A DNA stretch of 14,074 nt from CAZXMB01 sp964641715 (lineage in GTDB: Bacteria; Desulfobacterota; BSN033; UBA1163), in assembly GCA_964641715.1 (NCBI GenBank), contig CAZXMB010000080.1, forward strand, positions 1-14,074, read 5' to 3'. The notes below the pieces were generated by a model. It did no database searches and had not been told where the DNA came from. It saw only the letters and a program-made list of their open reading frames with translations. A program made the position numbers and the translations under genes. Below are positions 5,757 through 13,398 of the stretch, in pieces. Numbering within the stretch: position 1 is the stretch's first letter; every line of letters starts with the position of its first letter.

Positions 5757-7427
5757 ATGGCCTATACATATGAACTCAAACAATTTATTAAACGGGTGGA
5801 GAAAACGCGGCCCGAGCGTCTGATCAGAAGGAAAGAGGGTTTAGAATTTCCGAGGATGAGCCTTACCGAGAAGGAGAACCGTTTAAGGATGTTTCACCCC
5901 TCCTACAGGGAGGGTTCGTTGCAGGAACTGAAGGTTGGTCCAAGCCGAGGATACTCTGTCCCGCCCGAGATATGCGGGGTTCTGGAAGCCTGGAGCCGTG
6001 TGGATCCTGATCGGATCGATCTTTCGAAGATCTCTTTTGAGACCGATGTCCTCATCATTGGCGGAGGAGGAGCCGGGACAGCGGCTGCCCTTATGGCCCA
6101 GGAGAGTGGTGCAAAGGTGGCTATCGCCACAAAACTCAGGCATGGTGATGCCAATACCATGATGGCCGAAGGCGGAATTCAGGTGGCTGACCAGCCCGGT
6201 AAGGATTCTCCCTATTATCATTATCTCGACACCATAGGAGGAGGCCACTTCGCCAATGTTCCGGAGCTGGTGTATACGCTTGTCACCCACGCTCCCTCTG
6301 TCCTTCAGTGGCTCGATGGCCTGGGTGCGATGTTCGATAAGAATCCTGATGGCAGTTTTAAGGTGCTTCACCTCGGAGGAACGTGCAGAAAAAGAGTCCA
6401 TGTCGCAGCGGATATTACCGGGGCTGAGATCATGCGCACGATTCGGGACGAGGCTCGAAACAGAAAAGGGATAAACGTTCTTGAATTTGTTCCTGCCGTG
6501 GAACTGGTTCTCAATGAAAATGGCCATTGTGCTGGGGCAGTCCTTTATAACCTGGAGACCGAGGAATATCATCTGGTTAAGGCGAAAGCGGTCATTCTTG
6601 CCACCGGGGGTTCGGGCCGGCTTCACATCGGTGGCTTTATGACAACCAACCATTACGGGGCGACAGGGGACGGGCTCGTTCTGGGTTACCGGGCTGGCCT
6701 GGAGGTTTGCTTCCTTCATACCACACAGTTTCATCCGACCGGAGCCATTTTCCCTGAACAGGCAGAGGGGCTTTTGATCTCCGAAAAGTTCAGAGGGGCA
6801 GGGGCTCATCTTCTCAACATCGATGGAGAGCAGTTTGTCTTTGAGCGGGAACCACGGGATGCCTGTGCGGCTTCGATCATCAGGGAATGTGTCCAGGTCG
6901 AGAAAGGTGTTCCCACCCCGGCAGGGAAAGTGGGTGTCTGGCTTGACACTCCCATGATTGACCTTCTCCATGGGGAAGGGGCCCTGATAAAGGGCTATAT
7001 CGGGAAATATAAAGTTTTTAGAAGATACGGAATCGATATCACGAAAGAACCCATTCTCGTCTTTCCGACGCTCCATTACCAGAATGGCGGCCTGAGATTT
7101 AATGAGAATGGGGAGACGGCAATTCCCGGGCTCTTTGCGGCCGGAGAAGTCACCGGTGGTGTCCAGGGGGAGAACCGATTGGGGGGAAACTCCCTTCTGG
7201 ATGTTCTTGTCTTTGGAAGGATTGCGGGCAAGAATGCGGCCCTTTATGCAAAGGAGGGAGCCAGGGATGGCAGGCTTAGACTGGATCATGTAAGAAAGTT
7301 TCATCAGGAGCTGGAAAAAGCAGGAATTGATCGAAAGAGGGTGTCCCCGATCCTTCTTCCCGATTATTCGAATCCGCTGGTCAGGAAGGGACAACTGACG
7401 ACCGAATATCAGGGAACGATCAGATAG
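5757..7427 (+). CDS. FAD-dependent fumarate reductase/succinate dehydrogenase-like flavoprotein, soluble and orphan
   Basis: A 556-residue flavoprotein of the FrdA/SdhA/AprA/NadB superfamily, predicted to reduce or oxidise a C=C bond next to a carboxylate. Residues 1-95 are an N-terminal extension before the FAD-binding Rossmann motif DVLIIGGGGAGTAAAL (97-112). Expected catalytic positions are present: QFHPTG (H326), SEKFRGAGA (E343, R346), PRD (R367, aligning with the proton-donor Arg), LHYQNGG (H440) and ENRLGGNSL (R474). The histidine that carries covalent FAD in SdhA/FrdA is Asn (N133 in ANTMMAEGG), so FAD should be non-covalent, as in L-aspartate oxidase. There is no Tat or Sec signal, heme motif or partner iron-sulfur subunit, so it is probably a cytoplasmic single-component enzyme. 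The MmgE/PrpD gene follows after 38 bases. The substrate is unknown; fumarate itself is possible but not shown. Confidence 0.88.
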   Translation: MAYTYELKQFIKRVEKTRPERLIRRKEGLEFPRMSLTEKENRLRMFHPSYREGSLQELKVGPSRGYSVPPEICGVLEAWSRVDPDRIDLSKISFETDVLIIGGGGAGTAAALMAQESGAKVAIATKLRHGDANTMMAEGGIQVADQPGKDSPYYHYLDTIGGGHFANVPELVYTLVTHAPSVLQWLDGLGAMFDKNPDGSFKVLHLGGTCRKRVHVAADITGAEIMRTIRDEARNRKGINVLEFVPAVELVLNENGHCAGAVLYNLETEEYHLVKAKAVILATGGSGRLHIGGFMTTNHYGATGDGLVLGYRAGLEVCFLHTTQFHPTGAIFPEQAEGLLISEKFRGAGAHLLNIDGEQFVFEREPRDACAASIIRECVQVEKGVPTPAGKVGVWLDTPMIDLLHGEGALIKGYIGKYKVFRRYGIDITKEPILVFPTLHYQNGGLRFNENGETAIPGLFAAGEVTGGVQGENRLGGNSLLDVLVFGRIAGKNAALYAKEGARDGRLRLDHVRKFHQELEKAGIDRKRVSPILLPDYSNPLVRKGQLTTEYQGTIR

Positions 7428-7465
7428 GGTAAGGGGGAACAAGAACGGAAGAGGTAAGAGATTAT

Positions 7466-8848
7466 ATGGCCATTACTCAAGAGTTAGTCAGATACTGTCA
7501 TGGGTTAAGGTTCCACCAGCTTCCCGGGGAAGTGGTCGATCGGGTTAAATATTTTTTTCTCGACTTTATCGGTGTGGCCTGCCGGGGCTCTCAGGAGGAT
7601 TCTTCAAAAAGCATGTATCGCTTTGTGAGGGAAATGGGCGGCCGGCGTCAGGGCACAGTGATCATCGGGACGAGGGAGAGGGCCGCACCGATGTATTCAG
7701 CCCTGGCCAATGGGACTTCCGGCCATGCCGTTGAGATGGATGATGTGAACAATGAAGCCTCCCTTCATCCAGGAGTGGTTGTATTTCCTGCGGCTTTAGC
7801 CGCGGGTGAGATGGTGGGTGGAACCGGAAAGAAAATGATCGAGGCAGTGGTCGCAGGTTATGAGGTGGTGATCCGTCTTGGGAAGGCGCTCGGGCCGGAG
7901 AACAGCTACCGGAGGGGGTTTCATCCAACCGGCACCTGTGGTGGCTTCGGGTCGAGCATGGCGGTCTCAAAGACCCTGGGGCTTACGCAGGGGGAGATGA
8001 CGAATGCCCTGGGAATTGCAGGGAGTCAGGCGGCCGGTTCGATGGAATATTTAGCCCAGGGGGCATGGACAAAACGTTTTCACCCCGGTTGGGCTGGCCT
8101 GAGCGGGATGGTTTCTGCTCAACTGGCGAAAAAGGGATTTCGAGGTCCCGCTTCGATTATCGAAGGAAGGGATGGATTTCTCCATGCCTATTCCAATGGG
8201 GCGGATGTGAGCAAGGTCCTGGAAGGCATCGGCACTCAATACGAAATCCTTCGGACCTCTATCAAACCTCATGCCTGCTGCCGTTATATACAGCCTCCGA
8301 TCGATGCGGTCCTGAAGATCGTCAGAGAGAATGATCTTCCTCCGGAGAAGGTGGAGAAGGTGAGGGTGGGGATTTTGAGGGCAGGGGCCCAGCTCATTGC
8401 AGAACCAATAGAGGAAAAGTATACCCCTCGATCAATCGTGGATGCCCAGTTCAGCATGCCTTTTGGCGCAGCCGTTGCCATCCTCTACCGGAAAGCGGGG
8501 CTGGGGGAGTTTTGTCTCTCTAAGATTCGATCGGAGGAAGTGAGACGAATGATGAGGCGGGTGGAATGTATCACAGACCCCGATCTGGAAAAGGCTTTCC
8601 CGGGGAAGTGGGGGGCGACCGCTGAAATTTTTACCCAGGAGGGAAAGAGATATTTCGCAAAGGTTGAATATTGCAAAGGGGATCCTGAAAACCCTCTTTC
8701 CTGGAATGAGCTCATTGAAAAATTTCATGATCTGAGCGGTCAACGCCTGACGAAGGAGAGGCGTCTGAAGATTGTGGAACAGGTCAGGGGCCTGGAGCGG
8801 ATTCGAGACCTCCGGAAGTGGACTTCTCTTCTTCTTCGAAATCGATAG
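7466..8848 (+). CDS. MmgE/PrpD family protein
   Basis: A 460-residue member of the family that includes 2-methylcitrate dehydratase (PrpD), cis-aconitate decarboxylase and iminodisuccinate epimerase. These enzymes act on small di- and tricarboxylic acids without a metal. The family core is ALANGTSGHAVEMDDV (79-94), then H101 in LHPG, H153 in GFHPTGTCGG, K203 and H206 in TKRFHPGWAG, K267 and H269 in SIKPHACC, and SIVDAQFSMPFG (323-334). Asp, His, His, Lys and Lys fall where the decarboxylase active-site residues are placed, so an active enzyme is likely. The start is preceded by GAAGAGG. It is cytoplasmic. It lies between a C=C redox flavoprotein and a Mo/W enzyme, and there is no prpB, prpC or aconitase nearby, so the methylcitrate cycle is not supported. 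The reaction type (dehydration, decarboxylation or epimerisation) cannot be decided. Confidence 0.9.
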   Translation: MAITQELVRYCHGLRFHQLPGEVVDRVKYFFLDFIGVACRGSQEDSSKSMYRFVREMGGRRQGTVIIGTRERAAPMYSALANGTSGHAVEMDDVNNEASLHPGVVVFPAALAAGEMVGGTGKKMIEAVVAGYEVVIRLGKALGPENSYRRGFHPTGTCGGFGSSMAVSKTLGLTQGEMTNALGIAGSQAAGSMEYLAQGAWTKRFHPGWAGLSGMVSAQLAKKGFRGPASIIEGRDGFLHAYSNGADVSKVLEGIGTQYEILRTSIKPHACCRYIQPPIDAVLKIVRENDLPPEKVEKVRVGILRAGAQLIAEPIEEKYTPRSIVDAQFSMPFGAAVAILYRKAGLGEFCLSKIRSEEVRRMMRRVECITDPDLEKAFPGKWGATAEIFTQEGKRYFAKVEYCKGDPENPLSWNELIEKFHDLSGQRLTKERRLKIVEQVRGLERIRDLRKWTSLLLRNR

Positions 8849-8924
8849 AACTTTGGTTCCAAGTTTTTGGATAAATTCATCGAAAGAGATAGAGGTTGAA
8901 GGGATCTTTCGAGAAGGATTGAGA

Positions 8925-10985
8925 ATGAGAGATTCAGGATCAAGATGGATTGCGACGGACTGCACGATCTGCTACCACAGTTGTGGCATGGAGGTCCTGG
9001 TTGAAGGGGACCGGATCACAAAGGTGAGAGGGCTGAAAGATCATCCCTTGAATAGAGGGCGGCTCTGCCCCAAAGGGGCGAGAGCCATTGAGCTGGTCTA
9101 TCATCCTGACCGTCTTCAATACCCTTTGAAGAGAGTCAATGGGGAGTGGAAGAGAGTTTCGTGGGACGTTGCCCTGACCGAAATTGCCGGTAAACTTCAA
9201 CGTTTGAAGAATGAATTTAGGCCGGAGGTATTGAGTATCTTCAGCGGTTCGATCGGAGTCGAAAACCTTGAGATGATGGAGCTGGCTCAACGTTTTAAAG
9301 GGGCCTTCGGGAGTCCCAATTTCATCTCCGTAGAGGGGATCTGCTACCGCATGCGCATCCGGGCCAGGCAGATGACATTTGGAAAATACCCCGTGGAGGA
9401 GATGAGCACGAAACTCTACGTCCTCTGGGGACATAATCCCGAGCAGTCCGATTTTCCTTTGCACCTGGCGATCCGGGAAAATTTGGCAAAGGGATCAAGA
9501 TTAGTGGTCATTGATCCGAAGAGGATTGGCCTGGCTCAGAAGGCAGAGATGTATCTCCCCATTCGGCCGGGAACGGATGGGGCCCTTGCCCTTGCCTTAA
9601 TTCATGTGATCATCAAAGAGAATCTCTATGACAAAGATTTCGTGGAACGCTGGACTCATGGATTTGATAAACTCGTATCCCATATCGAACCCTACACGCC
9701 CCAGTGGGCGGAGAGGATTACCCGTGTTCGGGCTGAGGAGATCAGAAAACTCGCACGGCTTTATGCCACGGCTGAGAGCGCAAGTATTTTTCAGGGGACC
9801 AATACCCAGGACCAGACAGCCAACGGGACCCAGAACAGCCGGGCCTTTGCCATCCTCCAGACAATCACAGGGAATATCAATAATCCCGGAGGCTGGGTGA
9901 TCGGCCCGAGGCTTTCACTGACGGGACTGGCGATTCCTGTGGAAAGGACACCGATCGGGGCTGATGCCTATCCGCTCTTCTATGACTTCTGGGGAAGAAA
10001 AAGCCCTTTCGGTCAGGTGGTCTGTTTTCCTGAGAGCGTTCCCAATGTGATCAAAGCCCTGATTGTAACAGGGGGCAATCCCGTGGTGAGTTTACCCGAT
10101 TCGAATGCCTTCAGGGAGGCACTCAAAAAGCTTGAGCTCCTGGTCGTCCTCGATCTGTTTATGACGGAGACGGCCGAACTTGCCCATTACGTCCTTCCGG
10201 GTTGCACTCATCTTGAAAAGAACGGTTTGGCTTACAGCTACAATGTCTGCCATGGAATGCCCTACCTGATGCTGAGAAAGAAAGCGATTGAGCCCCTTTA
10301 CGAGAGCAGGTCAGAATTCATGTTCTGGAAGGGGCTTTCTGAGAAGATGGAAATGGGAGGGGTTTTCCCATGGAAAACGGATGAAGAAGTCGTGGAGCTT
10401 GAGATTGGGCCTTCGGGCCTGAGTTACAAGGAATTGAAGGAAGAGAGGGCTGCAGGGGCCTACTATGGGGAGAAAAGGTATGGGATGGAGGGTTATGAAG
10501 TGAAGGGTTTTTCCACTCCCTCCAAAAAGATAGAGATCTATTCTGAAACCTTTGAGAAGGAAGGCTTTGATCCTCTTCCCACCTACCTGGAACCCGATCA
10601 GAGCCCCCTGAGAGACCCTCAGTTATTTCAGAAGTATCCTCTGATCCTTACGACAGGGGCCCGCATCCTTTACTATACGCATACCCAGCATCGAAATATC
10701 AAAGGCCTCAAGGAGAGGAGACCGGAGCCCTATGCGGAGATTCATCCCGCCACAGCCGAGAGATATGGCATTGAGGAGGGAGATTTAATCCTCGTTGAAT
10801 CAAACCGGGGTCAGATCAAGGTCAGGGCTCGGATTACCGAAGAGATGATGGAAGGGGTGGTGAGCATTCCCCATGGCTGGTCCGGAGAGGCCAATGTGAA
10901 TCTTTTGACCGATGTTCATCTGAGAGAACCGATCATGGGCTACCCCCAGATGAAGTCACAACTCTGTTCCATCCGAAAGGTTTAG
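8925..10985 (+). CDS. Molybdopterin (bis-MGD) Mo/W enzyme, acetylene hydratase-like branch
   Basis: A 686-residue DMSO reductase-superfamily protein. A [4Fe-4S] motif lies at the N-terminus: C13, C16, C20 and C48 (CTICYHSC, then RGRLCPKG; K50 is the usual Lys between cluster and cofactor). The predicted metal ligand is C140 in SVEGICYRM after FGSPN. MGD-binding segments follow (VVIDPKR 194-200, YLPIRPGTDGAL 210-221, TTGAR 576-580) and the C-terminal barrel has IPHGWSGEANVN. By memory alignment the closest described enzyme is Pelobacter acetylene hydratase: same length class, Cys ligand at the same place, and no Tat signal or partner subunits. However, the catalytic Asp after its second cluster Cys is Tyr here (Y17). 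I chose the ATG at 8925 because AAGGA precedes it and it begins 12 codons before the cluster; the frame also stays open upstream to an ATG at 8772 inside the previous gene. Confidence 0.88.
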   Translation: MRDSGSRWIATDCTICYHSCGMEVLVEGDRITKVRGLKDHPLNRGRLCPKGARAIELVYHPDRLQYPLKRVNGEWKRVSWDVALTEIAGKLQRLKNEFRPEVLSIFSGSIGVENLEMMELAQRFKGAFGSPNFISVEGICYRMRIRARQMTFGKYPVEEMSTKLYVLWGHNPEQSDFPLHLAIRENLAKGSRLVVIDPKRIGLAQKAEMYLPIRPGTDGALALALIHVIIKENLYDKDFVERWTHGFDKLVSHIEPYTPQWAERITRVRAEEIRKLARLYATAESASIFQGTNTQDQTANGTQNSRAFAILQTITGNINNPGGWVIGPRLSLTGLAIPVERTPIGADAYPLFYDFWGRKSPFGQVVCFPESVPNVIKALIVTGGNPVVSLPDSNAFREALKKLELLVVLDLFMTETAELAHYVLPGCTHLEKNGLAYSYNVCHGMPYLMLRKKAIEPLYESRSEFMFWKGLSEKMEMGGVFPWKTDEEVVELEIGPSGLSYKELKEERAAGAYYGEKRYGMEGYEVKGFSTPSKKIEIYSETFEKEGFDPLPTYLEPDQSPLRDPQLFQKYPLILTTGARILYYTHTQHRNIKGLKERRPEPYAEIHPATAERYGIEEGDLILVESNRGQIKVRARITEEMMEGVVSIPHGWSGEANVNLLTDVHLREPIMGYPQMKSQLCSIRKV

Positions 10986-13267
10986 GAAGGAGAATCCTTC
11001 TTTTTCTGAAGGGCCTCCAGGACCCTCTCCGGTGTGACAGGAAGGCTCTTAAATCTCACACCGATCGCATCATAGATCGCATTGATGATGGCAGGTGCAG
11101 GAGCCAGTTGAGTTCCCTCGCCCGCCTCTTTTGCGCCGAAGGGACCTTCCGGGTCGTCCGTCTCCACCTCCAGGGAAGTGATGGCCGGCATCTCCATGAC
11201 CGTCGGGATTCCGTAGTCCAGAAAGGTGGGGTTGAGGACCTGACCTTTCTCTGTGATCACATTTTCATAAAGGGCCTGGCCCATTCCTCCGACTACCGAT
11301 CCCTCAAGCTGTCCTTCGACCAGCATGGGATTGATCGGCTTTCCGCAGTCATGGCTGGCCACCATCCTTAATAGTCTTATCCTTCCCGTTTCGGGATCGA
11401 CCTCGACCTCAGCCGCCTGGGTCATGAAGGAGTAGGCCGGAGAAAAATTTCCATCCTCTTTGAGCAGGGTGGTGGGCTCTTTGGCCGGAGGGAAGTAAGA
11501 ACCTCTTCCAATGATGGGCATGGGCCGGTCTGAGTATTGATAGATCTTGATCGCCTCCCTCAGGGAGATCCCGCGGTCAGGGTCCTCCCTTAAAAAGATC
11601 TTTCGATCCCCGATCTCGAGGTCTTTGGGGCTGACCTCCATCTTTTCTGCAACGGCTTCAAGGAGTTTTTCTTTGGCGGCATGGGCGGCCATCTTTGCCG
11701 CATTGCCAGCCCTCAGAGTGACCCCGCTTCCGAAGGTCCCTGGATCGAGAGGAGTGATCTCGGTGTCCGCGGCGGTGATTCGGATATCCTCCAGAGGAAC
11801 CCCGATCTCTTCAGCCACAATCTGGGAAATGACGGTCTCAGCGCCCTGGCCGATATCTGCCGCTCCGGTCAATAGCGTGATGGCGCCGTCTCGTTCGATC
11901 TTCACAATGGCTCCTGAGGAGATATGGCTCATGTTGCTCACCCCGCTCGGGAAACTGGCGCCTGCCAATCCCACTCCTCTGCCAAAGGGAAGTTTTCCTC
12001 TCTTCTCTTTCCAGCCAATGGCCTCGGCTGCTTTTTTTAATGTATCACTGAATCCGCAACTCTGAACCAGCAGTTTTCCGGGATGAGGTTCTCCGGCCTG
12101 AAAGGCATTCTTCAACCGAAGTTCCAGCGGGTCAATTCCCATCTTTCCGGCGATGATATCGAGCTGTGCCTCCACCGCAAAGCGGACCTGGGGAATTCCA
12201 TGTCCCCTCATGGCACCTCCGACCGGTTTATTGGTGTAGACATGGTAGCCCTCGAAGAGGAGGTTTTCGAGACGGTAAGGGAGCATGATAAAGTAACAGG
12301 CAAGGGTGATCATCAGAGGAGCCGTGCTGTTGTAGGCCCCTCCATCTGCGATCACTTTGAACTGCTGGGCAAGAAGGGTTCCATCCTTTTTCATCCCTGT
12401 CTTGAGCTGGATATGCATGGGATGGCGCTGTCTCGTTGAGGTGAATACCTCTTCCCGGTCATAGACAAACTTCACAGGTCTTCCTGTCCTCATCGCAAAG
12501 AATGCCGCACAGAAATCTTTGGCATAGAGATCGATCTTCTGACCGAATCCTCCCCCCACTTTCGGTTTGATCACACGGACCTTGCTTTCGCTGATGTTGA
12601 GGACAGTAGCGAGGTTTCTCCTGAGAAAGAAAGGGATCTGAGTGGATGACCAGAGCGTCACCTTTCCGTAAGCATCCACCGAGGCCAGGCCAGCCTGAGG
12701 TTCGAGCGGGCAATGGTTGACCGGCTGGGATTCAAAGCTGTCTTCAAAAAGGAGGTCTGACTCACCAAAGGCTTTTTCCACATTCCCGAATTCCTTTCGA
12801 ATCCTCGCGCTGATATTGTCAGGGACTTCTTCATGAATGACGGGGGCTCCTGGTTTCATGGCTTCGAGGGGGTCAAAAACAGCGGGAAGCTCCTCATATT
12901 CGACCCGGATCTTTGAGATGGCTTCCTCCGCTGACTCCGGGGAAGTCGCTATGACCGCTGCAACCTCGTCACCGATATAACGCACCTTTTCAATCGCCAG
13001 GGCATATTCATCTTTGGCCATGGGGACAATCCCGTATTTTTTTCTCGGGATATCCCTCCCGCTGATCGTATCCTTCACCCCAGGGACCTTTAATGCTTCA
13101 GTAAGATCCACCCGGAGGATCCTTGCATGGGCATAAGGGCTTCGGAGGATCTTCCCGAAGAGCATCCCAGGCAATGAAAGATCGTCTGTATATTGTGCCT
13201 TGCCGGTTGCCTTCTCCCAGGCGTCGAGCATGGGTTCTCTCTTCCCAACGACATTGAGTTTACTCAT
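10982..13267 (-). CDS. Xanthine dehydrogenase-family molybdenum-binding (large) subunit, HcrA-like
   Basis: A 761-residue molybdenum hydroxylase subunit that binds molybdopterin cytosine dinucleotide and the substrate. Motifs in order: the a/b hammerhead domain (GKAQYTDDLSLPGMLFGKIL, then RSPYAHARI, 22-50), KVRYIGDEVAAV (94-105), VGGGFGQK (237-244), GGAMRGHG (350-357), DIGQGAET (471-478) and the catalytic Glu in GAKEAGEG (E714). The segment YGIVPMAKDEYAL before KVRYIGD and the GAMRGHG motif resemble 4-hydroxybenzoyl-CoA reductase large subunits more than CO or xanthine dehydrogenases. That is a recollection, not a search. The ribosome binding site AGAGGTG precedes the ATG. Its [2Fe-2S] subunit is encoded 131 bases upstream; no FAD subunit is visible. 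Its stop overlaps the stop of the convergent Mo/W gene. Confidence 0.93.
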   Translation of the reverse strand: MSKLNVVGKREPMLDAWEKATGKAQYTDDLSLPGMLFGKILRSPYAHARILRVDLTEALKVPGVKDTISGRDIPRKKYGIVPMAKDEYALAIEKVRYIGDEVAAVIATSPESAEEAISKIRVEYEELPAVFDPLEAMKPGAPVIHEEVPDNISARIRKEFGNVEKAFGESDLLFEDSFESQPVNHCPLEPQAGLASVDAYGKVTLWSSTQIPFFLRRNLATVLNISESKVRVIKPKVGGGFGQKIDLYAKDFCAAFFAMRTGRPVKFVYDREEVFTSTRQRHPMHIQLKTGMKKDGTLLAQQFKVIADGGAYNSTAPLMITLACYFIMLPYRLENLLFEGYHVYTNKPVGGAMRGHGIPQVRFAVEAQLDIIAGKMGIDPLELRLKNAFQAGEPHPGKLLVQSCGFSDTLKKAAEAIGWKEKRGKLPFGRGVGLAGASFPSGVSNMSHISSGAIVKIERDGAITLLTGAADIGQGAETVISQIVAEEIGVPLEDIRITAADTEITPLDPGTFGSGVTLRAGNAAKMAAHAAKEKLLEAVAEKMEVSPKDLEIGDRKIFLREDPDRGISLREAIKIYQYSDRPMPIIGRGSYFPPAKEPTTLLKEDGNFSPAYSFMTQAAEVEVDPETGRIRLLRMVASHDCGKPINPMLVEGQLEGSVVGGMGQALYENVITEKGQVLNPTFLDYGIPTVMEMPAITSLEVETDDPEGPFGAKEAGEGTQLAPAPAIINAIYDAIGVRFKSLPVTPERVLEALQKKKDSPS

Positions 13268-13287
13268 GAATTCACCTCTTCCAATTT

Positions 13288-13312
13288 CGGATTTCAGATT
13301 GCGGATTTCAGA
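13288..13312. repeat. Two tandem CGGATTTCAGA units
   Basis: CGGATTTCAGA occurs at 13288-13298 and 13302-13312, a 14-base period, in the spacer just upstream of the large-subunit gene. It resembles the short degenerate mini-repeats that accumulate in intergenic DNA. No function is indicated. Confidence 0.6.
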
Positions 13313-13333
13313 ATGATATTCAACTAAAAACTA

Positions 13334-13386
13334 TGTAGGGCAAGGCTTTAGCCTTGCATTTTGCAGGCCTGAAGGCCTGCCCTACA
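13334..13386. repeat. Dumbbell REP-like palindromic element between the two molybdenum hydroxylase genes
   Basis: A 53-base element bounded by perfect 8-base inverted ends, TGTAGGGC (13334-13341) and GCCCTACA (13379-13386). Inside are two perfect 8-bp hairpins, each with a 2-base loop: GCAAGGCT-TT-AGCCTTGC (13340-13357) and GCAGGCCT-GA-AGGCCTGC (13363-13380), separated by ATTTT. The shape resembles REP/BIME elements mobilised by REP-associated transposases, or a tiny MITE. In the transcript it lies between the small and large subunit cistrons and could stabilise the upstream mRNA or reduce expression of the downstream gene. Confidence 0.8.
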
Positions 13387-13398
13387 AATAAGATTCCT

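Noticed and set aside
5757..7427. Apparent loss of the catalytic proton-donor Arg in the flavoprotein
   Set aside because: A first alignment put Ala at that place. Shifting to the RD pair (R367-D368 in PRDACAASII), as in soluble fumarate reductases, restores the Arg.
5883..7442. A very long open frame on the minus strand opposite the flavoprotein gene
   Set aside because: Its translation has no domain-like order, and it mirrors a strongly supported coding strand with intact flavoprotein motifs. It arises from the codon bias of that gene.
7466..8848. Assignment of the MmgE/PrpD gene as prpD of the methylcitrate cycle
   Set aside because: No prpB, prpC or methylaconitate isomerase gene is nearby and the neighbours are unrelated redox enzymes, so only the family name is supported.
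8849..8868. Small stem AACTT(T)GG-TT-CCAAGTT followed by TTT after the MmgE/PrpD stop
   Set aside because: Seven pairs with a bulge and a very short U-run are too weak for a terminator call inside what looks like one operon.
8772..8924. An upstream ATG at 8772 as the start of the Mo/W enzyme
   Set aside because: It lies inside the MmgE/PrpD gene, adds 51 residues unlike the family, and lacks the AAGGA seen before 8925.
11547..12065. Plus-strand open frame within the molybdenum subunit gene
   Set aside because: It is antisense to a gene with all family motifs; the Ser/Ala/Pro-rich translation is typical of shadow frames.
13288..13386. Possible CRISPR-like repeats
   Set aside because: There are only two 11-base units plus a palindromic element, with no spacer series and no cas genes.
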